Of a DNA stretch of 24,706 nucleotides, positions 1-5,890 are shown piece after piece. The notes under the pieces are model-generated. The model had not been told where the DNA came from and ran no database searches. It worked only from the letters and a program-made list of their open reading frames with translations. Origin of the DNA: Bordetella parapertussis. GTDB lineage: Bacteria > Pseudomonadota > Gammaproteobacteria > Burkholderiales > Burkholderiaceae_B. The stretch lies in NCBI GenBank assembly GCA_945868195.1, contig CAMBLP010000013.1, positions 1 to 24,706 of the forward strand. The letters run 5' to 3'. Position 1 is the stretch's first letter. The number at the start of each line of letters is the position of its first letter. The position numbers and the translations under genes are program-made.

Positions 1-2
1 TC

Positions 3-122
3 GCCAAAGCCCTAGTTGAATGTGATGGCGGTGGTGTCACGGGTGCTGACCATACCCGCTTCCCATATACAAAACTTACGCGACCCGTATACCCGTTTGA
101 TGAGAACACAACGTGGTCTTAA
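3..122 (+). CDS. 3' end of an unidentified gene entering from the left edge
   Basis: Frame 3 is open from the window edge for 39 codons and ends in TAA at 120-122; the other two forward frames stop within the first 20 bases. The peptide contains the stretch GADHTRFPYTKLTRPVYPF and ends NTTWS. I do not recognise a family from this tail. It is probably a true gene end, because the composition looks coding and the AT-rich intergenic region starts right after the stop, but the evidence is thin. It could equally be a chance open frame. Confidence 0.4.
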   Translation, partial: AKALVECDGGGVTGADHTRFPYTKLTRPVYPFDENTTWS

Positions 123-142
123 AGCACTAAAGAGTAAGTAAA

Positions 143-172
143 TGTAAGAGCATATAAGAGCATGTAAGAGCA
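143..172. repeat. Three tandem 10-bp repeats
   Basis: Three head-to-tail copies of a 10-base unit lie at 143-152, 153-162 and 163-172. The unit is TGTAAGAGCA, with the middle copy reading TATAAGAGCA. A weaker match precedes them around 133-142. The period is about one helical turn, so each copy presents the same DNA face. They sit between the upstream gene end and a Fur-like site in front of tonB. The role is unknown; they could be iterated protein-binding half-sites or simple slippage. Confidence 0.75.
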
Positions 173-179
173 CATTAAA

Positions 180-198
180 CTAAATAATAATCATTCTC
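180..198. promoter_or_regulatory. Fur box candidate upstream of tonB
   Basis: Aligned with the classical 19-bp Fur consensus (GATAATGATAATCATTATC), this stretch matches 14 of 19 positions by my count, including the uninterrupted core AATAATCATT. It lies 45 bp before the preferred tonB ATG and overlaps a possible -10 (TATGAT, 202-207). Iron repression of tonB through Fur is well established in other bacteria, so the location fits. The AT-rich context raises the chance of a random match. Confidence 0.6.
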
Positions 199-242
199 AT
201 TTATGATAGATTGCGTTGTTTAAATCTACAACAGCGCACTCC

Positions 243-914
243 ATGCAGGTCTTAAACCGCAACAGGCAAACTTCTCGCAGCATGAGTGCGGGAAGTTTTA
301 TTGCCGTTGCATGTGCACACATTGCAATCATCATCTCAATGGGTGGATACCCTTCCAAAAAGGTATCGATAAGTGAGACTGTGATGCTGCTTGAATCATT
401 TCTCATTGAAGTGCAGGACGCCACACCTACTTCCTCACAATACTCAAACCAAACGATATCGACACTGACATCAACATCAATATCAACATCACCCGAAGCG
501 ATCTCCGCTCCCATCGCCTCCGTCGATCAACAACCTACAACCTCAACATCTCGAAAAACTAACGTCATCTCGAAAAACTTCAACACAAATAGCCCAAACA
601 CAAACAGTCAAGGCAATAAAAGCCAAGATGCATTGACACTCCCCATTATCGATGCAAAGCACCTACACAATCCCCCACCACCCTACCCAAAACAAAGTCG
701 TCGTCGAGGCGAGCAGGGAAAAGTTGTCATCGCAGTTGAAATCGATATCGAGGGCAGAGGCTCTCAAGCTGTTATTCACCAATCTAGTGGTCATCATCGC
801 TTGGATCGAGCAGCTTTAGAAACCGTACTGAAATGGCGCTTTGTCCCAGGTAAAAAAGGTCCTCAACAACAAAAAATGTGGGTCAATATTCCTATTAACT
901 TTGTTCTCGAGTAA
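243..914 (+). CDS. tonB: TonB family energy-transducing protein
   Basis: TonB spans the periplasm and passes proton-motive energy from ExbB/ExbD to outer-membrane receptors. From the ATG at 243 the protein has 223 residues. It has a short basic N-terminus, one membrane segment (about residues 18-36) holding a His as in the TonB anchor, and a long Ser/Thr/Asn-rich linker. The last ~85 residues form a TonB C-terminal domain, with NPPPPYP, RGEQGKVVIAVEID and a final WVNIPINF. The linker lacks the usual Pro-Lys repeats. A TTG at 216 and an ATG at 282 are alternative starts; none has a clear ribosome site, and 216 is very close to the Fur-like box. No exbB or exbD is adjacent, so partners must be encoded elsewhere. 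Confidence 0.85.
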   Translation: MQVLNRNRQTSRSMSAGSFIAVACAHIAIIISMGGYPSKKVSISETVMLLESFLIEVQDATPTSSQYSNQTISTLTSTSISTSPEAISAPIASVDQQPTTSTSRKTNVISKNFNTNSPNTNSQGNKSQDALTLPIIDAKHLHNPPPPYPKQSRRRGEQGKVVIAVEIDIEGRGSQAVIHQSSGHHRLDRAALETVLKWRFVPGKKGPQQQKMWVNIPINFVLE

Positions 915-1047
915 ATCATGCAGAGAACCAACACCGCCCAAGACAAAGCGAAAGACTAGGCGGCATCAAATTCGCGTTGCACGTCCTACTTGAAACCGCG
1001 ATACTATCGAATGCATAAAAAACAATAATGTTTAAATGGAATAGGCA

Positions 1048-2229
1048 ATGACTCCCTCTTCACTTTCAGGCATACGCGTCCTAGATCTTTCTCGAATCCT
1101 CGCAGGTCCTTCAGCGGCACAACTACTGGGTGACTTGGGTGCAGATGTTGTTAAAGTTGAAAAGCCAGGCGAAGGTGATGACACGCGCAAGTGGGGTCCT
1201 CCGTTCGTCGAAGATGCTGACGGCAAGCCCACATCTGAAAGCGCGTATTACTTGTGTGCGAACAGAAACAAACGATCCATCGAAATCGACATTGCAAGCG
1301 CTGAAGGCCAAAAGCTCATCATGCGTTTGCTCGAAAATGCCGATATCTTGGTTGAAAACTACAAAGTGGGTGGACTGAGTAGCTATGGTCTGGCCTATGA
1401 TCAAATCAAAGAACGGTTTCCCCGCTTGGTGTATTGCTCAATCACGGGATTTGGTCAAACCGGTCCATACGCCACGCGTGCTGGTTACGACTTCTTGATT
1501 CAAGGCATGGGCGGAATCATGAGTTTGACTGGCGATCCAGAAGGTCAACCTATGAAGGTGGGTGTCGGGATTGCTGACATTATGACCGGCATGTATGCAA
1601 CTGTTGGCATCCTAGCAGCCTTGCGCCACCGAGACCAAACAGGAAAAGGCCAACAAATTGATGTGTCGCTACTCGATACACAAGTGTCATGGCTCATCAA
1701 TGCCGGTACAAGTTATCTCAATTCAAAAGAAAATCCGGTCAGGCTTGGCAACGGACATCCCAATATCGTGCCTTATCAAGTCTTTCCGACTGCAGATGAC
1801 CCCATCATTATCGCTGCAGGCAATGACAGCCAATTTAAAAAACTCTGTCAAATTGCAGATATTGCTGCCGTAGCCGATGACCCTCAATACGCGACAAACG
1901 TTTCTCGCGTGATGAATCGTCAGGCGGTGGTAGAGATCGTCACTGCTGCCCTTCAAAAGAAATCACGTGCTTTCTGGCTCGCTGCCTGCGAAAAAGTAGG
2001 TGTTCCCTGCGGGCCTGTCAATAACCTAGAGCAAGTTTTTAATGACCCGCACCTTCAACATCGTGGCGCCGAGGTTCGAATGACCCACCCTCTTGCAGGT
2101 TCGGGGGAAGTGAGCCTGATCTCCAATCCCTTAAAACTCTCTGAAACACCTGTACAGTATCGGTATGCACCCCCTATTCGCAACCAGCACGAACAAGAGA
2201 TTTTGCGTGACTGGCTCGGACAACATTAA
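1048..2229 (+). CDS. Family III (CaiB/BaiF) CoA-transferase, probably for 3-sulfinopropionate
   Basis: Family III CoA-transferases move CoA between acids through an aspartyl-CoA intermediate. The 393-residue protein is full length and typical: LSRILAGPSAAQLLGDLGAD near the N-terminus, ANRNKRSIEIDI at 71-82, SITGFGQTGPYA at 131-142, and the probable catalytic Asp177 in GVGIADIMTG. The start follows a GGAATAGG-like ribosome site. The gene is 22 bp upstream of a desulfinase-like gene on the same strand. In Variovorax paradoxus TBEA6 a family III enzyme (Act) activates 3-sulfinopropionate with succinyl-CoA, so the same role is inferred here from context. The sequence alone would also allow a glutarate or other dicarboxylate CoA-transferase. 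Confidence 0.85.
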   Translation: MTPSSLSGIRVLDLSRILAGPSAAQLLGDLGADVVKVEKPGEGDDTRKWGPPFVEDADGKPTSESAYYLCANRNKRSIEIDIASAEGQKLIMRLLENADILVENYKVGGLSSYGLAYDQIKERFPRLVYCSITGFGQTGPYATRAGYDFLIQGMGGIMSLTGDPEGQPMKVGVGIADIMTGMYATVGILAALRHRDQTGKGQQIDVSLLDTQVSWLINAGTSYLNSKENPVRLGNGHPNIVPYQVFPTADDPIIIAAGNDSQFKKLCQIADIAAVADDPQYATNVSRVMNRQAVVEIVTAALQKKSRAFWLAACEKVGVPCGPVNNLEQVFNDPHLQHRGAEVRMTHPLAGSGEVSLISNPLKLSETPVQYRYAPPIRNQHEQEILRDWLGQH

Positions 2230-2251
2230 ACCTACAGACAAACGATCCTAA

Positions 2252-3454
2252 ATGACAATTCTGACGCGCGAACAACTCGACATCCAGGCCAAAGCACGAG
2301 AGTTAGCAGAAACAGTTTTCAAACCGACTGCTGCACAAACCGATGCCACGGAAGCATACCCTTGGGACAACATTGCCAAGCTCAATGCAGCGGGCTTTAT
2401 GGGAATGACTGTACCCAAGGCATACGGCGGTCGCGGCCTTGGCTACCTTGAAACGACACTCGTCATCGAAGAGATGGCCAAAGCCTGTGCAACCATGGGT
2501 CGCATCACGGTTGAGGCCAACATGGGTGCAATCGGCGCCATCATGGCTTACGGCACTGAGGAACAAAAGAAGATTGCCGCGGAGTGCGTCTTATCTGGCG
2601 ATAAACCGGCTATCTGTATCTCTGAACCCAATGCGGGAAGTGCCGCGAGTGAAATGACCACACGCGCCGACAAAAAGGGCGATCGGTACATTATCAATGG
2701 TCAAAAATACTGGATCACTGGCGGCGGTGTCTCACGCTTGCACCTGATTTTTGCGCGCGTGTTTGAAGATGGTATTGAGCAAGGCATTGGGGGCTTTATC
2801 GTTGTACGTGACGGCAGCGAACCCAAAGAGCTCGTGATCGCTAAACGCACACCGGCAATGGGTGTGCGTGGGATCCCTGAAACCTACGTAGACTTCATCA
2901 ACCTTGAAGTACATGAATCGATGGCGTTAAAACCGCTCGGCGACTTGCGAAAAGGCTTTGCTGCGCTCATGAACGCATACAACGCGCAACGCGTGGGTGC
3001 GGGGACGGTGGCGCTTGGTATCGCTGTGGGTGCCTTTGAAGAAGCTGTTCAATACAGCAAAGAGCGCAAACAATTCGGCCGACCGATTGCTGAGTTTCAA
3101 GGATTGCAGTGGATGATTGCAGACATGTCTATTGCTCTTGATGCGGCACGACTCATGCTCCATCGCGCAGCCAATGTGCCGGTGGGTAGCTTCCCAGATT
3201 TAAAACTAGCCGCTCAAGCCAAGATCATTGCCGCGGAGACCGCGATTAAAGTCACCAATGATTCACTGCAACTCTTTGGCTCTAGTGGTTACTCACGTGA
3301 ATTTGCTGCTGAGCGCCACGTGCGAGATGCGCGAATGTTTACGATTGCTGGGGGTACGGCTCAGATACTGCGGACTCAAGTCGCAAGTGCTGTCCTAGGT
3401 GCAAAACTTCCACAAACGCGAGAGGGCTATGTTAAACATCCCATCGGAAAATAA
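2252..3454 (+). CDS. acd: 3-sulfinopropanoyl-CoA desulfinase (acyl-CoA dehydrogenase fold)
   Basis: The 400-residue protein has the full acyl-CoA dehydrogenase fold: SEPNAGSAASE at 124-134, YWITGGG at 153-159, and the C-terminal helix with SKERKQFGRPIAEFQ. It lacks a catalytic base at both known sites. Gln246 replaces the isovaleryl-type Glu, and Gly367 replaces the Glu of the usual YEGT motif. Arg84 is present. The Advenella mimigardefordensis DPN7 desulfinase is described with Arg84 essential, Gln246 and a Gly near 366, and no dehydrogenase activity; the agreement is close to exact. The predicted reaction is 3-sulfinopropanoyl-CoA plus water giving propionyl-CoA and sulfite, with bound FAD in a non-redox role. 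The upstream CoA-transferase would supply the substrate. A dehydrogenase with an unusual base is the alternative. Confidence 0.88.
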   Translation: MTILTREQLDIQAKARELAETVFKPTAAQTDATEAYPWDNIAKLNAAGFMGMTVPKAYGGRGLGYLETTLVIEEMAKACATMGRITVEANMGAIGAIMAYGTEEQKKIAAECVLSGDKPAICISEPNAGSAASEMTTRADKKGDRYIINGQKYWITGGGVSRLHLIFARVFEDGIEQGIGGFIVVRDGSEPKELVIAKRTPAMGVRGIPETYVDFINLEVHESMALKPLGDLRKGFAALMNAYNAQRVGAGTVALGIAVGAFEEAVQYSKERKQFGRPIAEFQGLQWMIADMSIALDAARLMLHRAANVPVGSFPDLKLAAQAKIIAAETAIKVTNDSLQLFGSSGYSREFAAERHVRDARMFTIAGGTAQILRTQVASAVLGAKLPQTREGYVKHPIGK

Positions 3455-3499
3455 AAACTGGGATTTATGACTGTCGGCTGCGTTTATTCAGGTGAGTCA

Positions 3500-3515
3500 A
3501 CTCTGGCTGCAGAGT
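3500..3515. terminator. Hairpin after acd (possible terminator)
   Basis: ACTCTG (3500-3505) and CAGAGT (3510-3515) are perfect 6-bp arms around a 4-base loop, 46 bases after the acd stop. No strong T-run follows (CGGCAATTT), so intrinsic termination is uncertain. It may be an RNA-end or binding site instead. Confidence 0.3.
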
Positions 3516-3540
3516 CGGCAATTTAGTGAGACTGGTACAC

Positions 3541-3559
3541 AATCCGAGTTGATCGGATT
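3541..3559. repeat. Perfect 7-bp inverted repeat, 5-bp spacer
   Basis: AATCCGA and TCGGATT flank GTTGA. The 19-bp size with symmetric arms resembles a dimeric repressor operator as much as a hairpin. No regulator gene is adjacent, so function is open. Confidence 0.4.
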
Positions 3560-3788
3560 TCGGTAAATGCTGCACCAATCGCTCGAAATTTAGCCATCTT
3601 GGCAGGTCAATCTTGTGGCTAGTTTCTGCAGGCACAACTATAAAAAACGTTTGGCGGTTTCAGGTCAAAGTTCCTCTCTTTATCTCACACTTACCGACGT
3701 CAGACAGTGAGTGTGTTCAGGCATAAACTTTATGTATAACAAAGAACTTCTTTAGGTGTTTTATAATTGCGCAGTAGAGGAGCATTTG

Positions 3789-4850
3789 ATGGTTTCGTTT
3801 CTGTTCAAGCATGTCTGCATTGAGTCGTTCGGTCTGCATTTCCCGACCACACTATTGTCTTCCGCGGAGATCGAGGATCAGATCGCGCCCGTCTATAAGC
3901 GGCTAGAGATTCCGACAGGCACCCTAGAACGCGTGAGCGGCGTCAGCACTCGGGGGATGTGGACCCCAGACGTCACTCCTAGCTCCGTAGCCACTTTGGC
4001 CGCACGTGAGGCTCTCGATCGTTCGGGCTTTCGTCCAGATCAGATTGGTGCTGTCATCAACTGCTCCGTATCGCGAGATTTTTTCGAGCCGGCCACCGCC
4101 TGCCTTGTGCACCACAATCTCAACATCCCCGAGGAGTCACTGGCACTCGACATCACAAACGCCTGCATCGGGTTCAGCGACGGTATGATTATGCTCGCCC
4201 ATCTCATTGAGGCGGGTACCGTACAGGCAGGGATCATCTGTTCAGGCGAGAACATCTCAAAGGTGGTGAACACCACCTGCGAGCAGCTGCTTGGCGATCG
4301 CACCATCACCCGTCACAAACTCCTGCAGATGCTCCCCACCCTTACGCTAGGTTGCGGTGCCGTCGCAGCTGTGCTCTGCCACGAAAGCATCGCGACAAGC
4401 GGTCACAAGTTTTTAGGGGGCGCAACGCGCTCGGCATCAAAGCACCACGATCTCTGCATCGGCAACGGCGACTTTAGCGTTGGTCAAGGAGAGGAGATCG
4501 CACCCATCATGACCTCTAACGCGACCCAACTGATGATTGCTGCTGCAAAGCTCGGCGGGCGTGCCTTTCCCGACATCACCGCGTCGCTCGGTTGGACAAA
4601 AGATCAAATAGACCACGTATTCTGCCATCAAGTCGGTCGGCAAGTTAACGAGGCGTTTTATGGCGAGATGGGCCTAGACTTTGACAAAGATTTTGCCATC
4701 TACAAGCGTTATGGCAACATGGTCTCGGCCGCTTTGCCCGCAGCCTTGGCGATCGGTGCTACTGAGAAAAATATTCAGCCGAACCAAAAGGTTCTTTTAA
4801 CCGCATTTGGCAGCGGGCTCAACGCGCGATTTCTCGGATTTCAATGGTAA
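3789..4850 (+). CDS. oleA: OleA: acyl-CoA condensing thiolase-fold enzyme of olefin synthesis
   Basis: OleA joins two long-chain acyl-CoAs head to head to give a 2-alkyl-3-ketoacid. From the ATG at 3789, which has GAGGAG 6 bases upstream, the protein has 353 residues. A GTG 33 bases further upstream has no such site. Cys126 (NACIGF), His280 (CHQVG), Asn310 (YGNMV) and Glu100 (RDFFEPATA) are visible. The spacings Glu-Cys 26 and His-Asn 30 equal those recalled for Xanthomonas OleA (Glu117, Cys143, His285, Asn315). That Glu helps separate OleA from FabH. The gene faces oleD and oleBC, which complete the pathway, so FabH function is unlikely. Confidence 0.9.
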   Translation: MVSFLFKHVCIESFGLHFPTTLLSSAEIEDQIAPVYKRLEIPTGTLERVSGVSTRGMWTPDVTPSSVATLAAREALDRSGFRPDQIGAVINCSVSRDFFEPATACLVHHNLNIPEESLALDITNACIGFSDGMIMLAHLIEAGTVQAGIICSGENISKVVNTTCEQLLGDRTITRHKLLQMLPTLTLGCGAVAAVLCHESIATSGHKFLGGATRSASKHHDLCIGNGDFSVGQGEEIAPIMTSNATQLMIAAAKLGGRAFPDITASLGWTKDQIDHVFCHQVGRQVNEAFYGEMGLDFDKDFAIYKRYGNMVSAALPAALAIGATEKNIQPNQKVLLTAFGSGLNARFLGFQW

Positions 4851-4862
4851 CTTTTTTTAACA

Positions 4863-4879
4863 GGCCTCTGTCCGAGGTT
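4863..4879 (+). terminator. Weak terminator candidate after oleA
   Basis: GGCCTC and GAGGTT can pair (four Watson-Crick pairs plus two G-T) around a 5-base loop, followed by TAGATTTTACGTTT. It lies in the 53-bp gap between the convergent oleA and oleD stops. The stem is short, so this is tentative. Confidence 0.35.
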
Positions 4880-4903
4880 TAGATTTTACGTTTCAGCGAG
4901 TGA

Positions 4904-5890
4904 TCATTTTTTTTCGGTTGCCTCCCAGACTGTGCAGGTGGGAATGTAACCGAGCTCCCGACGCGCAGCGCTAATATCAAAATAGTGGTCGGTCGACATT
5001 TCCTTGACCAGAAACCTAGTCAACGGAGGATCTGAGGAGAGACGGGTGGTTTTCCAAACAGTCTCGGCAATCGTCGCCAAAAACTGCGCAGAGGATGCTG
5101 AAAGCTGCCGCTGCACAGACGGTGCTTCATGAAGTATCAAGATTCTTCCGATCCATTCCCATAGCGGGACAGGCGTGCCTTGGCTGATGAAAAACGCCCT
5201 TCCACCAGCAGTTGGACGCTCGTCGAGGGCAGCTGCCGCGAGCACGTGAGCCGAGACACAGTCGTCAATATATGTGAGGTCGACAAGATTCTTGCCGTCG
5301 CCCACCTGCACAAGCTTTCCAGCTCGAGCCCGATTCAGAATCGTTGGCACGAGATTCGTATCTCCAGGACCGAAGATAAGGTGTGGTCGCAACGCAATTG
5401 TTCGCAGAGTCACACTGTGTGCCGAAAGTACGGCCCGCTCCGCAATCGCTTTTGTTTCCGGGTAGTACGCCCGATACTGCTTCGGATAAGGCACTGATTC
5501 GTCAACACCCCGAAGGTCATGATCTGAAGCGACGACACTCGGCGAACTGGTAAATACAAGTTTCGACACACCCGCTGCACGGCAGGCCGCGATCACATTG
5601 TTGGTGGCCTGGATATTACCGCGGACAAACGCCTCGCGCGGTCCCCACATTTTTACGTGCGCCGCCGCATGAAAAACGCAGTCGACGTCGACAAAGAGCC
5701 TTGCCAGATCACTCACCCTCTCTGGCAAGGAAAGATCATGGATCACGGTGCGGATGCCCTCGGACTCTAGGGCGATTAGACCCGAATTCACCCGGCGGCC
5801 GAGCCCCGTGACGTCGTGACCAAGATCCCGCAGTCGCCGACAAAGCGCACCGCCGACAAAACCGCCCCCCCCGGTGACGAGTACTTTCAT
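4904..5890 (-). CDS. oleD: OleD: NAD(P)H-dependent 2-alkyl-3-ketoalkanoate reductase
   Basis: OleD reduces the beta-keto acid made by OleA to a beta-hydroxy acid. The 328-residue protein is an extended short-chain dehydrogenase: Rossmann motif TGGGGFVGG at 6-14, the AAAHVKMWG stretch at 75-83, a catalytic Ser in FTSSPSVV (115/116), and Tyr143-x3-Lys147 (YPETK). Its ATG overlaps the oleBC stop by 4 bases (ATGA), so the two are translationally coupled in one operon. A run of eight G in coding sense (5865-5872) encodes the glycine motif. The protein ends in two Lys encoded by part of an A8 run. A generic sugar epimerase is unlikely because of the Ole context. Confidence 0.9.
   Translation of the reverse strand: MKVLVTGGGGFVGGALCRRLRDLGHDVTGLGRRVNSGLIALESEGIRTVIHDLSLPERVSDLARLFVDVDCVFHAAAHVKMWGPREAFVRGNIQATNNVIAACRAAGVSKLVFTSSPSVVASDHDLRGVDESVPYPKQYRAYYPETKAIAERAVLSAHSVTLRTIALRPHLIFGPGDTNLVPTILNRARAGKLVQVGDGKNLVDLTYIDDCVSAHVLAAAALDERPTAGGRAFFISQGTPVPLWEWIGRILILHEAPSVQRQLSASSAQFLATIAETVWKTTRLSSDPPLTRFLVKEMSTDHYFDISAARRELGYIPTCTVWEATEKK

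Larger units (their letters stand above)
3455..3788. other. Intergenic region between acd and oleA with hairpins
   Basis: These 334 bases contain no convincing gene. Two inverted repeats follow acd (3500-3515 and 3541-3559, listed separately). Near oleA there is an imperfect inverted repeat (CACACT near 3687 with AGTGTG near 3710) around the palindrome GACGTC, and a possible -10 TATAAC at 3735-3740 without a clear -35. The oleA ribosome site GAGGAG lies at 3777-3782. This is the probable oleA promoter region. Confidence 0.5.

Noticed and set aside
197..514. 105-codon minus-strand frame over tonB
   Set aside because: It is antisense to the well-supported TonB frame; its Asp/Val repeats come from the Ser/Thr-rich linker read backwards.
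934..963. CCGCC/GGCGG hairpin after tonB as terminator
   Set aside because: Only 5 bp of stem with a 20-base loop and no T-run.
2252..3454. Annotation as glutaryl-CoA or another acyl-CoA dehydrogenase beside a CoA-transferase
   Set aside because: Both positions that can hold the catalytic Glu are non-acidic (Gln246, Gly367), and Arg84 is present, which fits the desulfinase instead.
3789..4850. Annotation as FabH (3-oxoacyl-ACP synthase III)
   Set aside because: The Glu100-Cys126 and His280-Asn310 spacings match OleA and the rest of the Ole pathway is adjacent.
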